A DNA stretch of 64,000 nucleotides, taken from assembly GCF_947087965.1 (NCBI RefSeq), contig NZ_CAMUES010000002.1, forward strand, positions 62,001-126,000, written 5' to 3'. The notes below the pieces were generated by a model. That model was not told the DNA's origin. It made no database searches and saw only the letters and a program-made list of their open reading frames with translations. Origin of the DNA: an uncultured Mobiluncus sp. (GTDB taxonomy: Bacteria > Actinomycetota > Actinomycetes > Actinomycetales > Actinomycetaceae). How positions within the stretch are numbered: position 1 is the stretch's first letter; the number at the start of each line of letters is the position of its first letter. The position numbers and the translations under genes were made by a program. Positions 41,365-49,935 of the stretch are shown piece by piece.

Positions 41365-43446
41365 CTAGGCTTTCGCCAGGCTCTCTTTCGCTTTCGCGAC
41401 CACGTTTTCCACGGTGAACCCGAAGTGGGCAAAGTTATCCGCACCGCTTGCCGGAGTACCAAATGTTTCCACCGAGACGGCTGCCCCCGCGTCGCCCAGA
41501 TAGCGATACCACGGCATCGCCAGTCCGGCTTCGATGGACACCCGGGCGCGGATTGACGCGGGCAAGACCGATTCCCGATAGGCCGCGTCCTGTTCTTCGA
41601 ACCACTCCAGGCACGGCAGGGAAACGACCCGAGCCGCCACGCCCTCCTGAGCCAGTTGTTCTCCGGCCTGCAAAGCCAGAGCGACTTCAGAACCTGTAGC
41701 CAGCAAAATGACCGCGGGATTGTCCCCAAAGTCTTTCAGCACGTAACCGCCGCGCGCCACATTGTTCGCGCTGGCCAAGCCGGTGTCCGCCCCACGTGCG
41801 GGATTGGGCAACTTTTGACGGCTCAGCGCCAATCCGGCCGGGCCGCGCCGCCGCATAATCTCTAACCAGGCATAAGCGGTTTCCGCGCCGTCCGCGGGAC
41901 GTACCACCGCCAGGTTCGGAATGGCGCGCAAGCTGGTCAGCGTCTCTACCGGCTGGTGAGTCGGTCCGTCCTCGCCAACCCCGATAGAATCGTGGGTCCA
42001 CACGTACGTGACCGGCAGCTTCATCAGCGCTGAGAGGCGCACCGCCCCGCGCATAAAGTCCGAGAACACCAGGAAAGTCCCCGCGTAGGGGCGGGTTAAA
42101 CCGCTGGTGGCAATGCCGTTGAGGATCCCGGCCATAGCGTGCTCGCGTACCCCGAAGTGCAGGTTGCGTCCCCATTCGCTGACGTCCGTCCACGCTTTTG
42201 TGGCGCGATCAGCGGGAGCAAAAGACGGTTCGTCGGCGATGGCGGTGTTGTTGGAGCCTGCCAGGTCCGCGCTGCCACCCCACAACTCGGGTAGCACGCC
42301 AGCCAAAGCATTGATGACCTTGCCGGAGGCAGCGCGGGTGGCGATTGCGCTGCCAGGCTCGAACTGCGGCAACGCCGACTCCACATCGGCGGGCAGTTCC
42401 CCGTCCTGCAGACGTTTCAACAACGCGGCCTGCTGCGGGTGGGATTGCTGCCAAGCGGCAAAGCGCGGGTCCCACTCGGCTCGGAAAGCCCGGGCGCGCC
42501 TCGCGACGTTTTCCCTGGTCGCAGCGACAATTTCGCCAGGAATGTCGAACATCTTAGCGGGGTCCAGTCCCAGCGCGGTCTTGAGACCCTCCAACTCTGA
42601 AGCGCCCAGAGCGGAGCCGTGAATGCCACCCTGATTCTGTTTGTTCGGCGAGGGCCAGCCAATAATGGTACGCAACTTAATAATTGAGGGTTTGTGAGTT
42701 TCGGCTTTTGCGGCCTCGAACGCGGCAAATAGGGCCTCCAGGTTTTCCACGTAAGACCCGTCGTCTTGCACCCAGGACACTTCTTGGTAGTGCCAACCCT
42801 GAGATTCAAACCGGGCGCGAATATCCTCAGTGAAGGCAATCTCAATATCGTCCTCGATAGAAATCCGGTTTTCGTCATACAGATAGATGAGGTTTCCGAG
42901 TTCCTGGGTACCCGCCAGAGACATCGCCTCGTAGCTGATGCCTTCCTGCAGGCAGCCGTCCCCGGATACCACATAAATGCGATGGTCGAAGGGACTTTCG
43001 TCGGGAGCCGCGTCCGGGTCTAGCAGCCCGCGCAGACGACGTTGTTCCATCGCCATGCCGACCGCGGCCGCGATGCCGGTGCCCAAAGGTCCAGTAGTGA
43101 CTTCCACACCGGGCTGGTGACGGTATTCGGGATGTCCGGTCAGCAGCCCGCCCGATTGACGGAACTTTTTCAGGTCCTCGAGCTCTATCCCGTAGCCAGC
43201 CAGGAACAGTTGCACGTACTGCAGAGCCGAGGCGTGTCCGGCACTCAAAACGAAGCGATCGCGTCCCAGCCACCAGGGGTCTGCCGGATCGCTGCGCATC
43301 ACATACTGGTAGAGCAGGTAAGCGGCGGGAGCCAGAGAAATTGGGGTTCCCGGGTGCCCGTTACCGGCGTTTTCTACCGCGTCTGCCGCCAGAGCCTTGG
43401 CGGCGTTAATCGCCTGTTTGTCCAGTTCACTTGCCACAAATGTCAT
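41365..43446 (-). CDS. tkt: transketolase
   Basis: TPP-dependent enzyme of the pentose phosphate pathway that moves two-carbon units between sugar phosphates. 693 residues. NAGNGHPGTPISLAP is at residues 26-39; TPP-binding VSGDGCLQEGISYEAMSLAG is near 158-177 (GDG...N-type motif, with YDENRIS following); the central domain has LFVFSDFMRGAVRLSAL-type sequence (FLVFSDFMRGAVRLS) and HDSIGVGEDGPTHQPVE, the usual transketolase signature. It is convergent with secG and divergent from xerD. TPP dependence links it loosely to the thiamine transporter at 58.7 kb. Confidence 0.97.
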   Translation of the reverse strand: MTFVASELDKQAINAAKALAADAVENAGNGHPGTPISLAPAAYLLYQYVMRSDPADPWWLGRDRFVLSAGHASALQYVQLFLAGYGIELEDLKKFRQSGGLLTGHPEYRHQPGVEVTTGPLGTGIAAAVGMAMEQRRLRGLLDPDAAPDESPFDHRIYVVSGDGCLQEGISYEAMSLAGTQELGNLIYLYDENRISIEDDIEIAFTEDIRARFESQGWHYQEVSWVQDDGSYVENLEALFAAFEAAKAETHKPSIIKLRTIIGWPSPNKQNQGGIHGSALGASELEGLKTALGLDPAKMFDIPGEIVAATRENVARRARAFRAEWDPRFAAWQQSHPQQAALLKRLQDGELPADVESALPQFEPGSAIATRAASGKVINALAGVLPELWGGSADLAGSNNTAIADEPSFAPADRATKAWTDVSEWGRNLHFGVREHAMAGILNGIATSGLTRPYAGTFLVFSDFMRGAVRLSALMKLPVTYVWTHDSIGVGEDGPTHQPVETLTSLRAIPNLAVVRPADGAETAYAWLEIMRRRGPAGLALSRQKLPNPARGADTGLASANNVARGGYVLKDFGDNPAVILLATGSEVALALQAGEQLAQEGVAARVVSLPCLEWFEEQDAAYRESVLPASIRARVSIEAGLAMPWYRYLGDAGAAVSVETFGTPASGADNFAHFGFTVENVVAKAKESLAKA

Positions 43447-43543
43447 AACTCATCACCTAAATTATCGGAAAGTCGGATAGATGCTCGCGGATTTTGTCCC
43501 CGTCACTCGATACTATAAAAAAACCGGGTGAAAGGGGGAGGAT

Positions 43544-44497
43544 ATGGGCTCGCGACCTGCCCCCGATTTTGCGTATCCGGAACGGCTGGACCCCCAACCC
43601 TACTTGGACTATCTGGCGGTGGAGCGCGGCGCGTCCCCGCATACCGTAGCGGCCTACACTCGGGATTTGCGGCGTTACGTGGCATTCCTGGTCGCTAACG
43701 GTGTCAACAGTCTCGATGAGGTGACCTTGCCGGTTTTGGAGGCGTTTGTACGTGCGTTGGAGACAGGTTTTGCCGATTATGCCGCGGTGGCGCCCTCCTC
43801 GGCGCGCCGTGCCATCGCCAGCGTGCGCTCTTGGCATCGCTATGCCTACGAAACCGGGGCGGCTCGCTCGAATCCGACGAAAGGCATAGCGCCTGCCAAG
43901 GTCAGCACACACCTGCCCACGGTGTTGACCGTGGAGGAAGTCCAGGCCCTGCTCGAAGCCGCTAGTGCGCCCAGCGACGATAATGCGTTGCGAGATCGGG
44001 CGCTGCTGGAGTTCCTCTACGCGACGGGAGCCCGGATTTCCGAGGCGGTTAATCTGGCGGTTGACGATATAGACCTCGATGAAGAGATCCCGCTGGTGCG
44101 TCTGTTTGGCAAGGGCCGCAAGGAACGCCTGTCCATGTTGGGTCACCTGGCCAAAGATGCCCTGGAAGCGTACCTGGTGCGGGTGCGCCCGGGCTTGGCA
44201 GAAAAAGGTCATTCACAAGGGCGGGTCTTTTTGAATACTTTGGGGCGGCCTCTCAGTCGGCAAAGTGCCTGGGCGATTATCCAGGCCGCGGCGCAGCGCG
44301 CCCAAATTACGGTCCCGGTTGGTCCTCATACCCTGCGGCATTGTTTCGCCACGCACCTATTGCAGGGCGGCGCAGACGTCCGGGCGGTACAAGAATTGCT
44401 GGGTCACGCCTCGGTTACTACCACCCAGATTTACACGAAAGTCTCAAACGACATGCTCCGGGAAGTCTACGCTTCAGCACACCCCCGTGCGCGTTAA
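43544..44497 (+). CDS. xerD: tyrosine site-specific recombinase XerD
   Basis: Chromosome-dimer resolution recombinase, expected to act with a XerC at dif. 317 residues, a usual Xer length. The N-terminal SAM-like core-binding domain has YLAVERGASPHTVAAY; the catalytic domain carries the Arg in YATGARISEAVNL, the His-x-x-Arg in HTLRHCFATHLLQGG, the second His in LGHASVTTTQIYT and the Tyr nucleophile in the same stretch. GGGGGAGG lies just before ATG 43544. Immediate linkage to parA and scpAB favours the housekeeping XerD over a phage integrase. No att-like repeats flank it. Confidence 0.94.
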   Translation: MGSRPAPDFAYPERLDPQPYLDYLAVERGASPHTVAAYTRDLRRYVAFLVANGVNSLDEVTLPVLEAFVRALETGFADYAAVAPSSARRAIASVRSWHRYAYETGAARSNPTKGIAPAKVSTHLPTVLTVEEVQALLEAASAPSDDNALRDRALLEFLYATGARISEAVNLAVDDIDLDEEIPLVRLFGKGRKERLSMLGHLAKDALEAYLVRVRPGLAEKGHSQGRVFLNTLGRPLSRQSAWAIIQAAAQRAQITVPVGPHTLRHCFATHLLQGGADVRAVQELLGHASVTTTQIYTKVSNDMLREVYASAHPRAR

Positions 44498-44516
44498 CGG
44501 CGGAGGCGGCGTAAAA

Positions 44517-44537
44517 GCGACGTCTGGGGGACGTCGC
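44517..44537 (+). terminator. hairpin after xerD
   Basis: GCGACGTC, loop TGGGG, GACGTCGC: a perfect 8-bp stem 20 bases past the xerD stop. There is no T-run, so its role as terminator or RNA-stability element before parA is uncertain. Confidence 0.5.
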
Positions 44538-44636
44538 GCTGCCGGAGCTCCAAGCAGGAAGGGGCATCGCGAAGCGAGTGAGCCATCGCGGTGGTGTGGT
44601 GGTATATCAAGGGACAACTTTGGGTAAACTGTAAAG

Positions 44637-45500
44637 GTGAATGCTAACCAACCCGCGATGATGCCTGTTCCCGATACGGATAAAGAGTACCCCGTTCCGA
44701 AGCCTCTCAAAGGCCACGGTCCGGCGCGGATTATAGCCATGTGTAACCAAAAGGGCGGGGTTGGCAAAACTACGACATCCATCAACTTGGCGGCAGCTTT
44801 GGCAGAATACGGCCGCAAAGTATTGCTGGTAGATTTCGATCCGCAGGGCGCGGCCTCGGTCGGTTTGGGCATTAACGGTCACGAGATGGACACCACTATC
44901 TATTCCCTGATGGTCGGCCCGCACCGCGACTTGACGACTGCTGATGTTATTCACCACACCAGCACGGAAAACCTCGACATCATTCCGGCCAACATTGACC
45001 TTTCCGCCGCGGAGCTGCAACTGGTAAATGAAGTGGCCCGGGAATCTATCCTGGCTCGGGTGCTACGGGAAGTAGAACCGGAATATGACGCGATTATTAT
45101 TGACTGCCAGCCGTCACTAGGTTTGCTCACGGTCAATGCTTTGACGGCGGCTCACGGGGTGATTATTCCGGTATCTACCGAATTTTTCGCCCTGCGCGGA
45201 GTGGCGCTGCTGATGGAAACCATTGAAACTGTACGTGACCGGTTGAACCCGAAACTGCAGTTAGACGGTATTTTGGCGACGTTGGTGGACTCGCGAACCC
45301 TGCATTCCAAGGAAGTTCAGGAACGCCTGCTCGAAGCCTTCCAAGACAAAATGTTCTCTACCGTCATCAAACGCACCGTGAAGTTCCCCGACTCTACCGT
45401 GGCGACCCGACCTATCACCGAATTTGCCCCCACCCACGAAGGTGCCCAAGCCTACCGCCGCTTGGCGCGCGAAGTGATAGCTAAGGGCTATGTCGCCTAA
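44637..45500 (+). CDS. parA: ParA/Soj-family chromosome partitioning ATPase
   Basis: Deviant-Walker ATPase of the ParA/Soj family. 287 residues from GTG 44637. The N-terminal ~35 residues are a basic, Pro-rich extension; the deviant Walker A is CNQKGGVGKTTTSINLA, followed by VDFDPQGAASVGLG, the switch motif IIDCQPSLGLLTVNAL, and the C-terminal PDSTVATRPITEFAPTH. No parB or parS is adjacent. Instead scpA starts 11 bases before its stop, which is the common actinobacterial arrangement of an orphan ParA with scpAB (for example near xerD), so a role together with SMC-ScpAB is more likely than plasmid partition. Confidence 0.92.
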   Translation: MNANQPAMMPVPDTDKEYPVPKPLKGHGPARIIAMCNQKGGVGKTTTSINLAAALAEYGRKVLLVDFDPQGAASVGLGINGHEMDTTIYSLMVGPHRDLTTADVIHHTSTENLDIIPANIDLSAAELQLVNEVARESILARVLREVEPEYDAIIIDCQPSLGLLTVNALTAAHGVIIPVSTEFFALRGVALLMETIETVRDRLNPKLQLDGILATLVDSRTLHSKEVQERLLEAFQDKMFSTVIKRTVKFPDSTVATRPITEFAPTHEGAQAYRRLAREVIAKGYVA

Positions 45501-46329
45501 CCCTGACCCGAACCTGCCCGACACGGCCCCGGACAACCAAGAACCGACAGACTTGGACACGGCGGACACCCCCGCTTTTGAGGTCCATTCACCCGAGTAC
45601 ACCGGGCCGTTTCACCTGCTGGCGGACTTGGTCGCGAAACGCAAACTGGACATCACCGCTTTTGCCCTCGCCGAAGTGACCGCGGATTTCCTCGCTTACC
45701 TGGACAAATGGCCCAATCTGGCCGAAGCGACGGAATTCCTGGTTATCGCGGCAACTCTGTTGGATATCAAAGCGGCGCGGCTCTTGCCGGGCATGACCGA
45801 CAGTGAGGAGGATCTGGAACTCCTAGAGGCCCAGGACTTGCTGATTTCCCGGCTCATTCAATATCAAACCTACAAAGAAGCCTCGAACTTTGTCGAGGAG
45901 CAGCTGGAGGCCTTTCAACTGGTGACAGGACGCGTGCCGGGAGACGAGCCGGCTTTGAAACACGTCTTGGCGGAACTGAAAACCCAGATTGACCCCGAGG
46001 AGTTGGCTCGCCGCGCCGCCAGCACCCTGTACGCGGTGCCTCCGCAAGTCCTGGTCGCCCATCTGCATGATCCGCTCGTTTCGGTTCATGAGCAGACTGC
46101 GGTGCTGACCGAGCGTCTGAAAGATGCCCGCACCATCACGTTTAAAGAACTTGTGGCAGACGCCAAAACGCTGCCGGTAATCATTTCGCGATTCCTGGCC
46201 CTGCTGGATATGTATCGCTCCGGGGTATTGAGTTTTACCCAGGAAAATCCTTTAGGTAAGTTAGTTATAACCTGGGTCGGCTCCAGCGAAACCGAGACCG
46301 AACCCCAGATTGAGGACGAATGGGAATGA
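45490..46329 (+). CDS. scpA: segregation and condensation protein A (kleisin)
   Basis: Kleisin subunit that bridges SMC heads. 279 residues. After an acidic N-terminal tail of about 30 residues, the family domain starts with FEVHSPEYTGPFHLLADLVAKRKLDI, then LAEVTADFLAYL, an acidic block EDLELLEAQDLLISRLI and a C-terminal winged-helix region ending ELVADAKTLPVIISRFLALLDMY. It overlaps the 3' end of parA by 11 bases and scpB by four, so all three are coupled. Confidence 0.94.
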   Translation: MSPNPDPNLPDTAPDNQEPTDLDTADTPAFEVHSPEYTGPFHLLADLVAKRKLDITAFALAEVTADFLAYLDKWPNLAEATEFLVIAATLLDIKAARLLPGMTDSEEDLELLEAQDLLISRLIQYQTYKEASNFVEEQLEAFQLVTGRVPGDEPALKHVLAELKTQIDPEELARRAASTLYAVPPQVLVAHLHDPLVSVHEQTAVLTERLKDARTITFKELVADAKTLPVIISRFLALLDMYRSGVLSFTQENPLGKLVITWVGSSETETEPQIEDEWE

Positions 46330-46988
46330 GCGACGACCAAGAATTATTGGCTTCACTGGAAGCGATTTTGATGATTACCGAAGCGCCGGTAGGCGCGGAC
46401 GTGTTGTCCGTAGCCTTGCAGACCCCGGAAACAGAGGTGTACGCCGCCCTGCAGGGGTTGGCTGCGGAATATCGCGGTGAAGGCGGGGAGGGAGCCCTAT
46501 TCGGCCGCCCGCGCGGATTTGAGCTGCGGGAAGTCGGCGGCGGGTGGCGTATCTACGTGGCGCCGCGGTTTCAGACCTTGGTGCAGCGTTTCGTCACCTT
46601 GGGTTCGGTCGGTCGACTCTCACAAGCGGCGTTGGAAACGTTGGCGGTGGTGGCTTACAAACAGCCCTGTACCCGCGCCCAAGTTGCCGCCATTCGCGGT
46701 GTGAACGTGGATTCGGTCATGCGTAACCTGGCGGCGCGCGGGCTTATCGAGGAATGCGGCCAAACGAACCTTGGAGCTTTGCTGTACCGCACCACCGCGG
46801 CTTTCCTGGAACAGACCGGACTGGACAGCCTGGATCAGCTGCCGCCCTTAGCTCCCTATATGCCGGCTAACCCCGATTTGTCTCAGGTCTTGGCGGCGGA
46901 AACGGCCGACATGCTGTGGGATGCTCAAACCCAACGCAGCGCGGACGACAGCGAAATCAATGACACAGAAAGCAGTACAGATGACTGA
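46326..46988 (+). CDS. scpB: segregation and condensation protein B
   Basis: Winged-helix partner of ScpA in the SMC complex. ATG 46326 forms an ATGA overlap with the scpA stop; ATG 46320 is two codons upstream and also possible. 220 residues. Typical motifs: LLASLEAILMITEAPV at the N terminus, RGFELREVGGGWRIY, and LSQAALETLAVVAYKQPCTR followed by the VNVDSVMRNLAARGLIEE winged-helix core. The C-terminal ~30 residues are acidic and low in complexity. The rluB start lies inside its last codons. Confidence 0.94.
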   Translation: MSDDQELLASLEAILMITEAPVGADVLSVALQTPETEVYAALQGLAAEYRGEGGEGALFGRPRGFELREVGGGWRIYVAPRFQTLVQRFVTLGSVGRLSQAALETLAVVAYKQPCTRAQVAAIRGVNVDSVMRNLAARGLIEECGQTNLGALLYRTTAAFLEQTGLDSLDQLPPLAPYMPANPDLSQVLAAETADMLWDAQTQRSADDSEINDTESSTDD

Positions 46989-47796
46989 GTCGGAAACCAA
47001 AAATACCGTGACCAGTGACGACACGCCCTTGTCCGAGCCGGAAACTGAAAACCAGACCCGCCCCGAAGCCACCAGCGAACCCGAGCGTCTCCAAAAGGTA
47101 TTATCCCGCGCCTGTGTCGCCTCCAGGCGGGCCAGCGAGGACCTGATTGCGCAAGGCCGCGTCCAGATAAACGGCGAAACCGTGCGCGAAATGGGGGTAA
47201 AAGTCCTGCCCACGGACCGGATTACGGTGGACGGTCAGCGGATTCACACCGATACGGTCCTGCAGGTCTGGGCTTTTCACAAGCCTGTTGGCACGGTGTC
47301 TTCGATGCAGCCCGAGGACGATCGTCCCTGCATCGGGGACTGGGTGACGAAACTGCCCGAGCGGGTTTATAACGTGGGTCGATTGGATGCAGCTACGGCG
47401 GGATTGCTGCTGTTGACCAACAATGGTGAGTTGGCGAATCGGATCATGCATCCGTCCTACGAAGTCCCGAAAACCTATGTTGCGGTGGTGCAAGGCCAGG
47501 TCAAGATGGGTTTGGGTAAGGTGTTGCGCCGCGGGGTCGAGCTGGAGGACGGCATGGTGAAAGTTGATAAATTCAAGCTCATCGAAGTGCGCAAAGGATC
47601 ATCAATCGTGCAGCTGACACTCCATTCGGGCAAGAACCGCGTGGTGCGCCGCCTGCTCTCTGAGGTGGGCCACCCGGTGTCCGCCCTGACTCGCACCGGC
47701 ATCGCCAACCTGACTTTGGACGGTCTCAAAGAAGGCCAGTTCCGGCTGCTGCATGGCAACGAGTTGGCTACCTTGCAAGAAATGGTGGGACTATGA
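46981..47796 (+). CDS. rluB: rRNA large-subunit pseudouridine synthase, RluB/RsuA family
   Basis: Pseudouridine synthase acting on ribosomal RNA, probably 23S near the peptidyl-transferase centre (inference from context). The frame extends up to 46921; ATG 46981, eight bases before the scpB stop, is favoured but ATG 46960 is also possible. 271 residues. A variable acidic N terminus leads to an S4 RNA-binding domain (LQKVLSRACVASRRASEDLI) and the catalytic domain with the Asp in VGRLDAATAGLLLLTNNG, then HSGKNRVVRRLLSEVGHPV. It overlaps tyrA by four bases. Confidence 0.93.
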   Translation: MTESETKNTVTSDDTPLSEPETENQTRPEATSEPERLQKVLSRACVASRRASEDLIAQGRVQINGETVREMGVKVLPTDRITVDGQRIHTDTVLQVWAFHKPVGTVSSMQPEDDRPCIGDWVTKLPERVYNVGRLDAATAGLLLLTNNGELANRIMHPSYEVPKTYVAVVQGQVKMGLGKVLRRGVELEDGMVKVDKFKLIEVRKGSSIVQLTLHSGKNRVVRRLLSEVGHPVSALTRTGIANLTLDGLKEGQFRLLHGNELATLQEMVGL

Positions 47797-49022
47797 GCGA
47801 AACTTTGCCGCATTCCACCCCGCAGCCCGGTGTCGCCGTGGTCGGTACGCGCGGGCCGGTTTTAATTATCGGCGCGGGTTTAATCGGGGGGTCTGTTGGT
47901 TTGGCGCTGCGTCGTGCGGGAGTGGACGTTTACCTGCGGGACGCTTCCCCGACCGCGATGGCTTTGGGTGAGAGCCTGGGAGCCGGCCGGGTCTGGCGTG
48001 AGGGTTTGCCCGCGCCTTCACTAGTGTTGGTCGCGACCCCTCCCGATGTGACCGCCGGTGTCGTTTTGGCGGCATTGCGGGAGTTTCCCGCGGCGTTTGT
48101 GTTTGATGTCAGTTCCGTGAAGGATGCGGTGGTGCACGAGGTCGTGGCGGGGGATAGTGCCGCGGCGCCGCGCTATTGCTCGGTACACCCCATGGCTGGC
48201 AAGGAAGTGAACGGAGTAGGGGCCGCCACCGCGGACTTATTTGCGGGCCGTCCCTGGGTGGTGGTGGCGCACCAGACGACCCGCCCTGATGTGGTGTTGG
48301 CGGCGCGAACTTTGGGGACGGACTTGGGTGCGTTCCTGTTGACTTTGGACGCTGACGAGCACGACCGGGCGGTAGCGTTGGTTTCGCACGTGCCGCAGTT
48401 GGTGTCGTCCCTGATGGCGGGCCTGCTGGTGACGGCGCCTCCGGCCGCGCTAGAACTAGCGGGGGGCGGTTTGCGCGATGTGACGCGCATTGCGGCTTCT
48501 GACCCGCGGCTGTGGAACGCTATCTTGGCAGGCAACGAAACCGCGGTGCGCGAAATCCTGGTGGAGCTGCAAGGTAACCTGCAGGCTCTCATCGCCGGAC
48601 TGAGCCCGGAAGGCCCTCGCGAAGCCGGCAACCCGGACGGTAATCCGACCGAAACAATCCCACCCACCCGGCCTTGTGACCCCTCTCAGACTGCCGTGCG
48701 CACCGCCTGGAATTCTCCCGCCGTAGGCGCCATTAATACCGTGTTGGTGCGCGGTAACGAGGGCGTGGGCCGGATTCCCGGCAAGCACGGTGATGCGGCC
48801 TCGAAGTATGGGGTGGTGGCAGTGCTGGTCCCGGACGAGCCGGGTTTCCTGGGACGTTTGTTCAACGAGGTGGGGTCAGCCGGCATCAACGTGGAGGATT
48901 TCCGCCTGGAACACTCTTTGGGGCAAGCACGCGGGCTGGCCTACCTGTACGTCACGCCGGCTTCGGTAGAGCCGCTGATGGAACATCTGGCGAAGCAGGG
49001 CTGGTCGCTGGCAGAGGTCTGA
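47793..49022 (+). CDS. tyrA: prephenate dehydrogenase TyrA with C-terminal ACT domain
   Basis: NAD(P)-dependent step of tyrosine synthesis. 409 residues. The N-terminal nucleotide-binding motif VLIIGAGLIGGSVGLALRRAG is at residues 23-43; the helical dehydrogenase domain follows with VHPMAGKEVNG (conserved His) and SHVPQLVSSLMAG. Residues 330-409 form an ACT domain (YGVVAVLVPDEPGFLGRLF and GINVEDFRLEHSL), which normally gives feedback control by tyrosine. A Pro/Asp-rich segment near 270-300 links the parts. It sits in the usual scpB-rluB-tyrA-cmk-der order. Confidence 0.93.
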   Translation: MSETLPHSTPQPGVAVVGTRGPVLIIGAGLIGGSVGLALRRAGVDVYLRDASPTAMALGESLGAGRVWREGLPAPSLVLVATPPDVTAGVVLAALREFPAAFVFDVSSVKDAVVHEVVAGDSAAAPRYCSVHPMAGKEVNGVGAATADLFAGRPWVVVAHQTTRPDVVLAARTLGTDLGAFLLTLDADEHDRAVALVSHVPQLVSSLMAGLLVTAPPAALELAGGGLRDVTRIAASDPRLWNAILAGNETAVREILVELQGNLQALIAGLSPEGPREAGNPDGNPTETIPPTRPCDPSQTAVRTAWNSPAVGAINTVLVRGNEGVGRIPGKHGDAASKYGVVAVLVPDEPGFLGRLFNEVGSAGINVEDFRLEHSLGQARGLAYLYVTPASVEPLMEHLAKQGWSLAEV

Positions 49023-49165
49023 ACCGGGGGCGCGGTACCGCAGTTTTTTGGCATAACGGGTCATAACAAGCCCTTTTTGCCGGTAAGATAGGTTTGCTTA
49101 GGGCGTTACCGGTTTCACTGTGGAATACTGGAGCGTTGCTTAATATTTGGAAAGTGTAGGGGAGC

Positions 49166-49891
49166 ATGGAATACGCGAACTATGAGGCATTGCGCGAAAA
49201 AATTTTGGGACGCGGGGTAGTGGTCGCCATCGATGGACCCAGCGGTTCGGGCAAATCCACCATTTCGCGCAACGTGGCGGCGGCTCTCGATTTGGGATAC
49301 CTCGATACGGGAGCGATGTATCGCGCCGCGGCCTGGGGGGTGGAGCACCGCGGCGTGGACCTCAATGATTCCGCAGCCATCGCGGCAGCGGTGCAGACCA
49401 TGAAATTCACCATCAACGCGGTTCCCCACGCACCCAGGATTTTTGTGGACGGTGTGGATGTCATGCACGTGATTCGCACGGACCACATCAACACCATTGT
49501 GTCCGCCGTCTCGAGCGTGCCGGAAGTGCGTACCACGCTGATTGCGCTGCAGCGCGAGATTATCTCTCAGGCGCGCGAATCCACTCGCGGTATCGTGGTG
49601 GAAGGCCGGGACATCACCACCGTGGTAGCACCCGAGGCACAAGTGCGGATTCTTTTGACGGCTGATGAGGAGACGCGGGTCAGTCGGCGGGCTTTGGAAG
49701 ATCAAGGTGATGCCCACAGCGAAACTTTGGACCGGGAACGCTCCCTGGTTTTGGACCGCGATGCCCGCGATGCCAAAGTCACTTCTTTCCACGTGGCCGC
49801 CGATGGGGTGACCACGGTGGACTCCACCGATTTGAGCGTGTCGCAAACTTTAGATACGGTTATGCGTCTGATTGATCAGGCAACGAATTGA
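49166..49891 (+). CDS. cmk: cytidylate kinase
   Basis: Phosphorylates CMP and dCMP. 241 residues. P-loop VVVAIDGPSGSGKSTISRNVA is at residues 15-34, followed by LDLGYLDTGAMYRAAAW, RTDHINTIVSAVSSVPEVR, and the GIVVEGRDITTVVAPEA segment. It is separated from tyrA by 143 bases, so a separate promoter is likely, and its TGA stop overlaps a possible TTG of der. The cmk-der pair is conserved in actinobacteria, where the two are often fused or coupled. Confidence 0.96.
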   Translation: MEYANYEALREKILGRGVVVAIDGPSGSGKSTISRNVAAALDLGYLDTGAMYRAAAWGVEHRGVDLNDSAAIAAAVQTMKFTINAVPHAPRIFVDGVDVMHVIRTDHINTIVSAVSSVPEVRTTLIALQREIISQARESTRGIVVEGRDITTVVAPEAQVRILLTADEETRVSRRALEDQGDAHSETLDRERSLVLDRDARDAKVTSFHVAADGVTTVDSTDLSVSQTLDTVMRLIDQATN

Positions 49892-49935
49892 GACTTGGCC
49901 AGGATTCTGGCCAGGCAGTAACGCACGGGGGGAAA

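Noticed and set aside
44637..45500. parA as a sign of an integrated plasmid
   Set aside because: No parB, parS or replication gene is adjacent, and overlap with scpA-scpB is the normal chromosomal arrangement.
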